From: Blastococcus sp. TML/M2B
GTDB lineage: Bacteria; Actinomycetota; Actinomycetes; Mycobacteriales; Geodermatophilaceae
Length of the DNA stretch: 64,000 nucleotides
Assembly: GCF_016612865.1 (NCBI RefSeq)
Contig: NZ_JAENZZ010000001.1
Coordinates: 372,001-436,000 of the forward strand
Direction of reading: 5' to 3'
The translations under genes and the position numbers were made by a program. The notes under the pieces are model-generated. The model saw nothing but the letters and a program-made list of their open reading frames with translations, had not been told where the DNA came from and did no database searches. Each line of letters starts with the position of its first letter. Position 1 is the first letter of the stretch. Positions 1-10,037 of the stretch are shown piece after piece.

Positions 1-487
1 CGACCTCACCGCCGACGTGCTGCGCGACCGCCTGCAGGACGTGCTCCGCGGCATCACCGGGGCCCTCCGCGGCGACGACGACGAGTCCGAGGGGCTCATG
101 GCGCTCATCCGCGACCCCCGGCAGCGCGAGGTGCTCGACCGGGTGACCGCGGTGATGAGCCTGGTCGAGGGGCACGCGGAGTACGTGATGGACGGCGTCG
201 GCCCCGACGTCGTCCCGACCGTGCGCACGCTGCGCAAGCGGTTCGCCCAGCGCCGCAAGGGCCGCGGGCCGCTCGACCGCGTGCTGCGCCGGCTGCTCGG
301 CCTGGAGCAGAAGATGAAGCAGTACGCCGACGGGCGGGTGTTCGTCGGCGGGGTGATCGACCGGGCCGGCATGGAGGGGTTCAACCAGGTCTGGGTGAAG
401 GCGGAGAACCTCCCGCACCTCGACGAGCTCACCGCGCCCGAGCGCTGGGTCGAGCGGGTCCTCGGCCGGCCGGCCATCCCCGCCTGA
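1..487 (+). CDS. Zinc-dependent metalloprotease family protein (DUF2342), C-terminal part
   Basis: This gene is cut by the left window edge; the reading frame is open from base 2 and ends with TGA at 485-487. The visible 161 residues match my memory of the C-terminal end of the DUF2342 family (annotated as zinc-dependent metalloprotease or F420-biosynthesis-associated protein), including a basic linker, the 'LGLEQKMKQYADG' segment and the tail 'VDRAGMEGFN'-like motif followed by 'APERWVERVLG'. The zinc-binding motif would lie upstream and is not in view, so activity cannot be judged. It lies 2 bp before tilS, as the DUF2342 gene Rv3626c neighbours the tilS gene in M. tuberculosis, which supports the family call. 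The biological role of the family is not well defined. Confidence 0.7.
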   Translation, partial: DLTADVLRDRLQDVLRGITGALRGDDDESEGLMALIRDPRQREVLDRVTAVMSLVEGHAEYVMDGVGPDVVPTVRTLRKRFAQRRKGRGPLDRVLRRLLGLEQKMKQYADGRVFVGGVIDRAGMEGFNQVWVKAENLPHLDELTAPERWVERVLGRPAIPA

Positions 488-489
488 GC

Positions 490-1512
490 GTGGTCGGGCC
501 CCCCGCGGCGGTCGCGCAGGTCCGCAGCGCGGTCCGCTCCGGCCTCACCGGTGATCCGCGGCCCGTCCTGGTCGCCTGCAGCGGCGGCGCGGACTCCCTC
601 GCGCTGGCCGCCGCGGTCGCGTTCGAGGCCCCGCGCGCCGGGGTGCGCGCCGGCGCGGTGACCGTCGACCACGGCCTGCAGCCCGGGTCCGCGGAGCGGG
701 CGGCGACGACGGCGGGGCTGCTGCGGGACCTGGGGCTCGCGCCGGTCGTCGTCGTCCGGGTGGACGTCGGCGCCGACGGCGGGCCCGAGGGCGCGGCCCG
801 GAGCGCCCGGTACGCCGCCCTCGCCCGCGCCGCCGGCGAGCACGGGGCGCGGATCGCCCTGGGGCACACGCTCGACGACCAGGCCGAGACGGTGCTGCTC
901 GGCCTCGGCCGCGGCTCGGGCCCCCGCTCGGTGGCCGGCATGGTCGAGGAGCGCCAGGACGGGGGCGCCACCTGGTGGCGGCCGCTGCTCGGCGTCCGGC
1001 GGACGACGACGCGCGCCGCCTGCACCGCCGCGGGGCTGCCGGTGTGGGACGACCCGTGGAACACCGATCCGGCCTACACGCGGGCCAGGCTGCGCGCCGA
1101 GGTGCTGCCGCTGCTGGAGGAGGTGCTGGGCGGGGGAGTGGCGCCCGCCCTGGCGCGGACGGCGGGCCTGCTGCGCGCCGACCTGGACGCGCTCGACGAG
1201 CTCGCCGACGCCCACCTCGCGGCGCTGGCCTGCGCCGACGGCCTGCCGGTCGCGGGCGTGGCCGGGCTGGCGGGGGCGCTGCGCACGCGGGTGCTGCGCG
1301 GGTGGCTCCGCGCCGCAGGGGTGCCCGACCTGCGGGCGGTGCAGCTCGACGCGGTCGACGCACTCGTGGTCCGCTGGAGGGGGCAGGGCCGGGTCGACCT
1401 GCCGGGCGGCGCCGGCGTCGTCCGGGCGTCTGGCACCCTGAGGTTGGAGCCCGCGCGCGACGGCGGCGGCCCGCACCCGGCACCACACGACCGCGAGGAG
1501 CCTGACGCGTGA
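490..1512 (+). CDS. tilS: tRNA(Ile)-lysidine synthase TilS
   Basis: TilS attaches lysine to C34 of the CAU-anticodon tRNA-Ile in an ATP-dependent reaction, so that the tRNA reads AUA. The N-terminal PP-loop is seen as SGGADS at about residues 31-36, followed by 'VDHGLQPGS' and '[12 protein letters not shown]', all typical of the N-type ATP pyrophosphatase core. At 340 residues it is the short actinobacterial form without the long C-terminal extension of E. coli TilS. The GTG at 490 is chosen because it starts 2 bp after the preceding stop. Its end overlaps the hpt start by 4 bp (GTGA), so the two genes are probably cotranscribed and translationally coupled. Confidence 0.93.
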   Translation: MVGPPAAVAQVRSAVRSGLTGDPRPVLVACSGGADSLALAAAVAFEAPRAGVRAGAVTVDHGLQPGSAERAATTAGLLRDLGLAPVVVVRVDVGADGGPEGAARSARYAALARAAGEHGARIALGHTLDDQAETVLLGLGRGSGPRSVAGMVEERQDGGATWWRPLLGVRRTTTRAACTAAGLPVWDDPWNTDPAYTRARLRAEVLPLLEEVLGGGVAPALARTAGLLRADLDALDELADAHLAALACADGLPVAGVAGLAGALRTRVLRGWLRAAGVPDLRAVQLDAVDALVVRWRGQGRVDLPGGAGVVRASGTLRLEPARDGGGPHPAPHDREEPDA

Positions 1513-2096
1513 GCGAGTCTGCGACCAGCACCACCGGGGCCCTCGGCCCCGACCACGGGTACGGACCGGACATCGACCACGTGCTCCTGAGCGAGGAGCA
1601 GATCCGCGCGAAGATCGCCGAGCTCGCCGCCACCATCGCCGCGGACTACGCGGGCAGGGAGGTGCTGCTCGTCGGCGTCCTCAAGGGCGCGGTGCTGTTC
1701 ATGAGCGACTTCGCCCGGGCCCTGCAGCTGCCCACGCAGATGGAGTTCATGGCGGTGTCGTCCTACGGCTCGGCCACCAGCTCGTCGGGCGTCGTGCGCA
1801 TCCTCAAGGACCTCGACCGGGACATCACCGACAAGCACGTCCTGGTGCTCGAGGACATCATCGACTCCGGCCTGACCCTCTCCTGGCTGCTCAAGAACCT
1901 CGGCGGCCGCGCCCCGGCCTCCCTCGAGGTCTGCGCCCTGCTGCGCAAGCCCGACGCGGTCAAGGTCGAGGTGCCGGTCAAGTACATCGGCTTCGACATC
2001 CCCAACGAGTTCGTCGTCGGCTACGGCCTGGACTACGCCGAGCGGTACCGCGACCTGCCCTACATCGCGACGCTCAAGCCCGAGGTGTATGCCTGA
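1509..2096 (+). CDS. hpt: Hypoxanthine phosphoribosyltransferase
   Basis: Purine salvage enzyme that converts hypoxanthine or guanine plus PRPP to IMP or GMP in the cytosol. The 195-residue product carries the PRPP-binding loop '[14 protein letters not shown]' near residue 115, the 'GVLKGAVLF' segment near residue 60 and the C-terminal 'YRDLPYI' region, all characteristic of HGPRT. The GTG start overlaps the tilS stop (GTGA). A 369-bp gap follows before ftsH, so the operon probably ends or re-initiates there. The tilS-hpt-ftsH order is the usual one in actinobacteria. Confidence 0.95.
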   Translation: MSESATSTTGALGPDHGYGPDIDHVLLSEEQIRAKIAELAATIAADYAGREVLLVGVLKGAVLFMSDFARALQLPTQMEFMAVSSYGSATSSSGVVRILKDLDRDITDKHVLVLEDIIDSGLTLSWLLKNLGGRAPASLEVCALLRKPDAVKVEVPVKYIGFDIPNEFVVGYGLDYAERYRDLPYIATLKPEVYA

Positions 2097-2465
2097 CGTC
2101 GTCCTCCGGACGACACCGCGGCCAGGAGCCGTCCCCCTGCTGCGCTGAGCGCGTCCTCGGTACACCTCGGGGAGCCTCCGGCCCCCGCTCGGCGCACCGA
2201 CCCCGCAGGGCGGGTCGCGCTGCGGCAGCGACTTCCGGCCGTCCCCCAGCAGGTGCGGCCGCTCCACCGCGTCCCCGTCGGGAACCCTCCGGGCCCCGCG
2301 ACGGGGCCGCGGTCACCCAGGGGCTTGACAGGCTCGCCGGTGTACCTTCGGGGCCGACGACGCTGCACGGAGCGCCGGGGGCCCTGCCCGGGTCGCAGGC
2401 AGTGTCACCGGACGAGCAGGAGGGTCGACGGGCAGACCGGCTCCGCCGGTGCCCGGCATCGGTGT
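2097..2465 (+). other. Intergenic region hpt-ftsH with possible promoter
   Basis: This 369-bp gap has no convincing gene. An open frame runs through its second half into ftsH, but its amino acids are low-complexity Arg/Gly/Pro and do not resemble any FtsH N-terminus. A perfect -35-like TTGACA is present at 2325-2330. The expected -10 position about 17 bases downstream does not give a good TANNNT match, although TACCTT follows at a shorter spacing. I infer that the ftsH promoter lies here. No terminator with a clear hairpin was recognised. Confidence 0.35.
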
Positions 2466-4448
<1,983 letters not shown>

Positions 4449-4452
<4 letters not shown>

Positions 4453-5024
4453 CCGACCGGATCGACGCCGCCCGCGCCGAGGCGGCCGTCCGCGAACTGC
4501 TGCTCGCGCTCGGCGAGGACCCCGACCGCCCGGGGCTGCAGGACACCCCGGCCCGGGTGGCCCGGGCCTACGCCGAGACCTTCGCCGGCCTCTCGCAGGA
4601 TCCCTTCGAGATCCTCGCGACGACCTTCGACGAGAACCACGACGAACTCGTGCTGGTCAAGGACATCGCGATGTACTCGACCTGCGAGCACCACCTGGTG
4701 CCCTTCCACGGCGTCGCGCACGTCGGCTACATCCCGGGCACCGACGGCCGGGTGACCGGGCTGTCGAAGATCGCCCGGCTGGTCGAGATCTACGCCCGGC
4801 GCCCGCAGGTGCAGGAGCGGATGACCCGCCAGATCGCCGACGCGCTCGACGAGGTGCTCAAGCCACAGGGCGTCCTCGTCGTCATCGAGGCCGAGCACCT
4901 GTGCATGGCGATGCGCGGCATCCGCAAGCCCGGCACGACCACGGTGACCTCCGCGGTGCGCGGGATCTTCCGGGAGAACGCCGCGACCCGCAGCGAGGCG
5001 ATGAGTCTCGTGCTGGGCCGCTGA
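4449..5024 (+). CDS. folE: GTP cyclohydrolase I
   Basis: First committed enzyme of tetrahydrofolate synthesis; it converts GTP to 7,8-dihydroneopterin triphosphate. The 191-residue protein shows the zinc and active-site segment '[12 protein letters not shown]' near residues 76-87 and the second cysteine in 'EHLCMAMRG' near 150, plus the N-terminal '[16 protein letters not shown]' signature. The GTG start overlaps the ftsH stop (GTGA), and the gene heads the folE-folP-folB-folK cluster, so the folate genes are probably transcribed with ftsH as in mycobacteria. Confidence 0.97.
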
Positions 5025-5035
5025 CGGGGCGACCG

Positions 5036-5884
5036 GTGATCCCGCTCCCGCGGCCGGGGCGCTGCCTGGTGATGGGCGTCCTCAACGTCACGCCCGACTC
5101 CTTCTCCGACGGCGGCTGCTTCTCCGACCCGGCGACGGCGATCGCGCACGGCCTCGCGATGCACGCCGCCGGCGCCGACTACGTGGACGTCGGCGGGGAG
5201 TCCACCCGCCCGGGCGCCGACCGCGTGGACGCCGCCGAGGAGTGCGACCGGGTCGTGCCGGTCATCCGTGAGCTCTCCGCCGCGGGCGTGCGCACCAGCG
5301 TCGACACCACCCGCGCCGAGGTCGCCGAGGCGGCGCTGCAGGCGGGCGCGCAGCTGGTCAACGACGTCAGCGGGGGGCTGGCCGACGCCGGCATGGCCGA
5401 GCTCGTCGCGCGGGCCCGCGTGCCGTGGGTGCTCATGCACTGGCGCGGGCACAGCCGCGAGATGTACGCCGCCGCCCAGTACGGCGACGTCGCCACCGAG
5501 GTCTGCGCCGAGCTCACGGCCCGGGTCGAGGACGTCGTCGCCGCCGGTGTCGCCCCCGAGCAGCTCGTGCTCGACCCGGGTCTGGGCTTCGCCAAGCGCG
5601 CCGAGCACAACTGGGCGCTGCTGGCCGGGCTGGACCGGCTGACCTCCCTGGGGCTGCCCGTGCTCGTCGGCGCCTCCCGCAAGACGTTCCTGGGCCGGCT
5701 GCTGGCCGGACCCGACGGCGCGCCCCGGCCCGCCGAGGAGCGCGACGCGGCCACGCTGGCGACCACCGTCCTCGCCGCCGAGGCCGGCGCCTGGGGCGTG
5801 CGGGTGCACGACGCCGCCGGCTCCGTGGACGCGCTGCGCACCCTGGACGCCGTCCGAGCCGCCCGAGGAGCCCGCCGTGGCTGA
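5036..5884 (+). CDS. folP: Dihydropteroate synthase
   Basis: Condenses 6-hydroxymethyl-dihydropterin pyrophosphate with p-aminobenzoate to dihydropteroate; it is the sulfonamide target. The 282-residue TIM-barrel enzyme shows 'MGVLNVTPDSFSDGG' near residues 12-26, 'GGESTRPGA' near 52, 'LDPGLGFAK' near 178 and 'GASRKTF' near 211. The open frame continues far upstream through folE, but GTG 5036, 11 bp after the folE stop, gives the standard family N-terminus. The gene overlaps folB by 8 bp. Confidence 0.96.
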   Translation: MIPLPRPGRCLVMGVLNVTPDSFSDGGCFSDPATAIAHGLAMHAAGADYVDVGGESTRPGADRVDAAEECDRVVPVIRELSAAGVRTSVDTTRAEVAEAALQAGAQLVNDVSGGLADAGMAELVARARVPWVLMHWRGHSREMYAAAQYGDVATEVCAELTARVEDVVAAGVAPEQLVLDPGLGFAKRAEHNWALLAGLDRLTSLGLPVLVGASRKTFLGRLLAGPDGAPRPAEERDAATLATTVLAAEAGAWGVRVHDAAGSVDALRTLDAVRAARGARRG

Positions 5885-6251
5885 GCCCCGCCCCGACCGG
5901 ATCGCGCTGCGCGGCCTGCGCGCGCACGCCCACCACGGCGTCTACGCATGGGAGCGCGAGCGCGGGCAGCTGTTCACGGTGGACGCCGTCCTGGAGCTGG
6001 ACACCGCCCCCGCAGCCGCCGGCGACGACCTCGCCCTCACCGTCAACTACGCCGACCTCGCCCAGCAGCTGCACCACGTGCTGCTCGGCGAACCGGTCGA
6101 CCTGCTCGAGACGCTCTGCCAGCGGATGGCCGACGTGTGCCTGGCCGACCCGCTGGTCCAGGCGGTCGAGATCACCCTGCACAAGCCGCAGGCCGAGCTG
6201 GGCGTGCCCTTCGACGACGTCACCGTGACCATCCGGCGCGAGCGGGCATGA
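5877..6251 (+). CDS. folB: Dihydroneopterin aldolase
   Basis: Cleaves 7,8-dihydroneopterin to 6-hydroxymethyl-7,8-dihydropterin and glycolaldehyde. At 124 residues it has the family length and typical segments: 'ALRGLRAHAHHGVYAWE' at the N-terminus, 'VNYADLAQ' near residue 57 and 'VEITLHKPQAEL' near 98 with the catalytic-type lysine. GTG 5877 overlaps the end of folP and its TGA overlaps the folK ATG (ATGA), consistent with tight translational coupling within the folate operon. Confidence 0.95.
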   Translation: MAEPRPDRIALRGLRAHAHHGVYAWERERGQLFTVDAVLELDTAPAAAGDDLALTVNYADLAQQLHHVLLGEPVDLLETLCQRMADVCLADPLVQAVEITLHKPQAELGVPFDDVTVTIRRERA

Positions 6252-6751
6252 CCCGCGTCGTCCTCTCTCTGGGCGCCAACCTGGGCGACCGCGCCGCCAC
6301 CCTGCGCACCGCGCTGGCAGCCCTGGCCGCGGACGGGCCGCTGGTGCACTCCGACCTGTACGAGACCCCGCCGTGGGGGCCGGTCGAGCAGCCGCCCTAC
6401 CTCAACGCCGTGGCGGTGGTCGAGGGCGACCGCGACGCCGCCGGGTGGCTGGCCCGCGCGCACGAGCTGGAGCAGGGCGCCGGCCGGACCCGCGAGGTGC
6501 GCTGGGGCGCCCGCACGCTCGACGTCGACGTCGTCGCAGTCCGGGCCGACGACGGCGCCCCGGTCACCTCCGCGGATCCCCGGCTGACCCTGCCGCACCC
6601 GCGCGCCCACGAACGGGCCTTCGTCCTCGTGCCGTGGCTGGCCGTCGACCCCGACGCGGAGCTGCCGGGCCACGGCCGGGTCGACGCGCTGCTGGCCGGC
6701 CTGGACCCGGCGGACGTCGCCGCCGTCCGCCGCTGGGACGCCGAGGGGTGA
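6248..6751 (+). CDS. folK: 2-amino-4-hydroxy-6-hydroxymethyldihydropteridine diphosphokinase
   Basis: HPPK pyrophosphorylates 6-hydroxymethyl-dihydropterin using ATP, supplying the FolP substrate. The 167-residue product shows 'SLGANLGDR' at residues 6-14, 'YETPPWGPVEQPPYLNAV' near 39-56 and the metal- and ATP-binding stretch 'RWGARTLDVDVV' near 86. The ATG at 6248 overlaps the folB stop. A 10-bp gap leads to the DUF3180 gene, which probably belongs to the same transcript. Confidence 0.96.
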   Translation: MTRVVLSLGANLGDRAATLRTALAALAADGPLVHSDLYETPPWGPVEQPPYLNAVAVVEGDRDAAGWLARAHELEQGAGRTREVRWGARTLDVDVVAVRADDGAPVTSADPRLTLPHPRAHERAFVLVPWLAVDPDAELPGHGRVDALLAGLDPADVAAVRRWDAEG

Positions 6752-6761
6752 GCGCACGCCG

Positions 6762-7268
6762 ATGAGCCCGGTGCGCCGTCGCGACCTCGTCGTCCTCGCC
6801 CTCGGCCTGACCGCCGCGGCCTGGCTGCTGGTCCGCTCCTGGTACGGCTCGCTGCCGGCCCTGGACTGGTGGCTGCCCACGCCGCTGGCGGTGCTCGCGG
6901 CCGCCGAGGCGTGGGGTGCCCGCACCCTGCGGGCCCGGCTGGCCGCCGAGCGCGCCGCCCGCGCAGGGCGGGCGCCGCGCTCGGGCGAGGCCGCGGTGCG
7001 GCGGGTCGAGCCGCTGCTGGTCGCCCGGCTGGCGGTGCTCGCGCAGGCCAGCGCCTACGTCGGCGCGGTCTTCCTGGGCGTGTGGGCCGGGGTGCTGCTG
7101 CACGTCGCCCCGGCGGTGGACCGGCTCCAGGCGGCGCGCGGCGACACCGTCACGGCCGTCGTCGGGGTGCTCGGCGCCGCCGCGCTGGTCGCCGCCGCAC
7201 TCTGGCTGGAGTCGGTCTGCCGGATCCCACCCGAAGGGGAGAAGCCCTCGGAGGGCGTCAGCGCGTAG
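6762..7268 (+). CDS. DUF3180 family membrane protein
   Basis: Small membrane protein of 168 residues with four hydrophobic helices: near residues 8-24 and 34-50, then after a basic Arg-rich loop near 86-108 and 122-146. Gene position immediately after folK is that of Rv3605c in M. tuberculosis, a DUF3180 protein, and the pattern of helices and the Trp-rich second helix agree. Function of the family is unknown. The ATG is preceded by a weak ribosome-binding site. Its 3' end overlaps the convergent opuCA gene by 11 bp, marking where the conserved synteny block is interrupted. Confidence 0.75.
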   Translation: MSPVRRRDLVVLALGLTAAAWLLVRSWYGSLPALDWWLPTPLAVLAAAEAWGARTLRARLAAERAARAGRAPRSGEAAVRRVEPLLVARLAVLAQASAYVGAVFLGVWAGVLLHVAPAVDRLQAARGDTVTAVVGVLGAAALVAAALWLESVCRIPPEGEKPSEGVSA

Positions 7269-8463
7269 CGCCCGCCGTCTCCGGGACGGTGCCCTCGACC
7301 GAGCGGCGCAGCGCGGCGTGCAGCGACTCCGGCGTGAGGACGCCCAGGAACCGGTCGCCGTCCAGCACCGCCACCCAGCCCGCCTCGTGCTGCAGCATCG
7401 TGGCGAACGCGGCCTTCAGGCTGGCGTCGGCCGGCACCCAGGCCTCCATGCGCCGGGCCGCCGAGCCGACCGTGCCCGCGCCGGCGGAGCGTTCGAGCGA
7501 CAGCCAGCCGTGCAGCTTCTCGTCGTCGTCGAGGACGACGGCCCACCGGGCGCCGGCCCGCTCCTGCGCGGCGCGGGCGTCGGCCAGGCCGTCCGCGACG
7601 TGCACGACCGGGGGCCGCTCCAGGTCCTGCGGGTCGATGCCGGTGACCGCCAGCCGCTTCAACCCCCGGTCGGCGCCGACGAAGTCGGCCACGAAGTCGT
7701 TGGCCGGCCGGCCCAGCAGCTCGGCGGGGGTGGCGTACTGCTCGACCCGGCCGCCCTGGCTCATGACCGCGATCCGGTCGCCGATGCGGACGGCCTCCTC
7801 GATGTCGTGGGTGACGAAGACGATCGTCTTGCGCACGGCCTGCTGGAGCCGCAGGAACTCCGACTGCAGCCGCTCGCGCACCACCGGGTCGACGGCGGAG
7901 AACGGCTCGTCGACCAGCAGCACCGGCGGGTCGGCCGCGAGCGCTCGGGCCACGCCCGCCCGCTGCCGCTGGCCCCCGGAGAGCTGGGCGGGGTAGCGGT
8001 CGCCGTGTGCCGCGGGGTCCAACCCGACGGTGGAGAGCAGCTCGTCCACCCGCGCCCGCGTGCGCGCCCGGTCCCAGCCGAGCAGGCGGGGCACCGTCCC
8101 GACGTTGGCCCGCACCGTCTGGTGGGGGAACAGCCCGATGCTCTGGATGACGTAGCCGATCCGCCGGCGCAGCTGCTCGGGGTCGGCGCGGGTGACGTCC
8201 TCGCCGCCGATGAGGATCCGCCCGCTGGACGGCTCGATCAGCCGGTTGATCATCTTCATCGTGGTCGTCTTGCCGCACCCGGAGGGCCCGACCAGCACGG
8301 TCAGCTCGCCGGCGGCGAACGTCAGGTCCAGCTCGGCGACGCCCACGGTCCCGTCGGCGTAGACCTTGCTCACGCCCTCCAGCCGGATGTCGACGGCGGA
8401 CCCGGGCTCGGCGGCGGGCTCGTCCGCCCTCGCCGGTCGTCGGTCCTGCGCAGTAGCGTCCAC
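7258..8463 (-). CDS. opuCA: Osmoprotectant (glycine betaine/choline) ABC transporter ATP-binding protein
   Basis: ATPase of an OpuC/ProV-type importer. The 401-residue protein has Walker A GPSGCGKT near residue 60, the signature LSGGQRQR near 160, Walker B 'PVLLVDEPFSAVDP' and the H-loop 'VFVTHDIEEA', followed by a C-terminal region of about 130 residues with the features of paired CBS domains, which sense ionic strength in OpuA-type transporters. GTG at 8463 is preferred over longer starts because GAGGAGG lies 8 bases upstream. It is divergent from the two permease genes, with fewer than 20 bp between proposed starts, so the promoters must overlap coding DNA or the permease start is further downstream. 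Confidence 0.88.
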   Translation of the reverse strand: MDATAQDRRPARADEPAAEPGSAVDIRLEGVSKVYADGTVGVAELDLTFAAGELTVLVGPSGCGKTTTMKMINRLIEPSSGRILIGGEDVTRADPEQLRRRIGYVIQSIGLFPHQTVRANVGTVPRLLGWDRARTRARVDELLSTVGLDPAAHGDRYPAQLSGGQRQRAGVARALAADPPVLLVDEPFSAVDPVVRERLQSEFLRLQQAVRKTIVFVTHDIEEAVRIGDRIAVMSQGGRVEQYATPAELLGRPANDFVADFVGADRGLKRLAVTGIDPQDLERPPVVHVADGLADARAAQERAGARWAVVLDDDEKLHGWLSLERSAGAGTVGSAARRMEAWVPADASLKAAFATMLQHEAGWVAVLDGDRFLGVLTPESLHAALRRSVEGTVPETAGATR

Positions 8464-8480
8464 GACGTGACCCTCCTCGA

Positions 8481-9185
8481 GTGCGCCCGGTGCTGAGCGC
8501 GGGGACGTCGGTGCTCGCGGTGGACGCGGCACCGAACCCGTGGTTCGACGGCTCCTACGTGGCCGACAACTGGGACACCATCATGGGCTACCTCGGCGAG
8601 CACGTCCGCCTGACCGTCGGCGCGGTGCTGATCGGGGCGGCGATCGCCCTGCCGCTGGCGCTCGTCGCCCGCCGCAACCGGCTGCTCGGCGCCGCGGTGC
8701 TGAGCCTGTCCACGGTCGTCTACACGATCCCGTCGCTGGCCATGTTCGCGCTGATCTTCCCGTTCACCGGGCTGAGCGCCACCACCGTGCTCGTCGGGCT
8801 CACCGCGTACTCGCTGGTCATCCTCGTGCGCAACTTCCTCGTCGGCCTCCAGGGCGTGCCCGACGACGTGCAGGAGGCCGCCCGGGGCATGGGCTACGGC
8901 GCGGTGCGCCGGTTCTGGCAGATCGAGCTGCCGCTGGCGCTGCCGGCGTTCATGGCGGGGCTGCGGATCGCGACCGTCTCGACGGTCGCCCTGACCACCG
9001 TGGGCGTGCTCGTCGGTCACGGCGGGCTGGGCCAGCTGATCACCGGCGGCTTCAACGCCAACTTCTACCGGGCGGAGATCGTGACCGGCGCCGTCGGCTG
9101 CGTGCTGCTGGCACTGGTCGCCGACGTGCTGCTGGCCGGCGTCGAGCGGCTGCTCACGCCCTGGGCACGGGCGGCGCGCGCATGA
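8481..9185 (+). CDS. opuCB: Osmoprotectant ABC transporter permease (first)
   Basis: Inner-membrane permease of the BPD transport family, about 234 residues with some six hydrophobic helices and the EAA loop 'EAARGMGYGAVRRFWQIELP' near 135-154, which contacts the ATPase. The start is uncertain: GTG 8481 is the longest, but GTG codons at 8493, 8511 and 8520 would give N-termini closer to related permeases and leave more room for a divergent promoter. It overlaps the second permease by 4 bp (ATGA), so the two are cotranslated. Confidence 0.85.
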   Translation: MRPVLSAGTSVLAVDAAPNPWFDGSYVADNWDTIMGYLGEHVRLTVGAVLIGAAIALPLALVARRNRLLGAAVLSLSTVVYTIPSLAMFALIFPFTGLSATTVLVGLTAYSLVILVRNFLVGLQGVPDDVQEAARGMGYGAVRRFWQIELPLALPAFMAGLRIATVSTVALTTVGVLVGHGGLGQLITGGFNANFYRAEIVTGAVGCVLLALVADVLLAGVERLLTPWARAARA

Positions 9186-9916
9186 CCGGTTTCGGCGACG
9201 CGCTCCGCTACCTCAACGACCCGCTCACCTGGACCCGCCGCGGCGGCGTCCTCGAGCTGCTGGGCGAGCACCTGGCCATCTCGGCGGTGGCGGTGCTCGC
9301 GGCGTTCGTGCTGGCCTTCCCCGTCGGTGTCGCGCTGGGCAGCGCCGGGCGGGGGAGCGGCGCGGTCGTCGTGCTGTCCAACGTGAGCCGCGCCGTCCCG
9401 ACGCTGGCGCTGCTCACGCTGTTCGCCGTCAGCCCCATCGGGTTCGGCAACCGCGCCACCACCATCGCGCTGGCGGTCTTCGCCATCCCGCCGATCCTCA
9501 CCAACACCTTCGTCGGCTTCCGCGGCGTCGACGCCGACGTCCGCGAGGCGGCCCGGGGCATGGGCATGACCCGGCGCCAGGTCATCGGCCGGGTCGAGCT
9601 GCCGCTGGCGCTCCCGCTGGTCATGACCGGTGTGCGGACGGCGGCCGTGCAGGTCGTGGCCACCGCCGGCCTGGCCGCGCTGGTCGGTGGCGGCGGGCTC
9701 GGCCGGATCGTGAACCTGGGCTTCGGCCAGCAGGACTACGGCCGGATCATCGCCGGCGCGATCCTCATCGCCGCGCTGGCGCTGCTCACCGAGCTGCTGC
9801 TCGTGCTGGTCACCCGCCTGGTGACCCCCGGCCCGCGCCGCGGACCGCTGCACCGGCTCCGCGAGCGCACCGTCGCCGGGCAGCCCGAACCGACGGCCAG
9901 CGGCGTCCCCCTCTAG
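9182..9916 (+). CDS. opuCD: Osmoprotectant ABC transporter permease (second)
   Basis: Second integral membrane subunit, 244 residues, with multiple hydrophobic helices and an EAA motif 'EAARGMGMTRRQVIGRVELP' near residues 121-140. It is similar in layout to the preceding permease, as expected for a heteromeric OpuC pore. ATG 9182 overlaps the upstream stop by 4 bp. The C-terminus is a short basic, Pro-rich tail. It is followed by a 121-bp gap to the substrate-binding protein. Confidence 0.88.
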   Translation: MTGFGDALRYLNDPLTWTRRGGVLELLGEHLAISAVAVLAAFVLAFPVGVALGSAGRGSGAVVVLSNVSRAVPTLALLTLFAVSPIGFGNRATTIALAVFAIPPILTNTFVGFRGVDADVREAARGMGMTRRQVIGRVELPLALPLVMTGVRTAAVQVVATAGLAALVGGGGLGRIVNLGFGQQDYGRIIAGAILIAALALLTELLLVLVTRLVTPGPRRGPLHRLRERTVAGQPEPTASGVPL

Positions 9917-9933
9917 ATCCCTCGCCGCTACCC

Positions 9934-9950
9934 GTTGCGTTGCGCGCAAC
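9934..9950. promoter_or_regulatory. Inverted repeat upstream of opuCC
   Basis: GTTGCG at 9934-9939 and CGCAAC at 9945-9950 form a 6-bp inverted repeat separated by 5 bases in the 121-bp gap before the substrate-binding-protein gene. It could be an operator or a small RNA hairpin between the permease and the binding-protein gene that allows a higher level of the latter. There is no direct evidence for either role. Confidence 0.25.
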
Positions 9951-10037
9951 TGTTCGGTTCGATGGCCTCCGCGGGAGACCTCCCGCCAGACACGCGTGGC
10001 TGCAACAAGGCGGCCACGGGACACAGAAGGCGGGCAC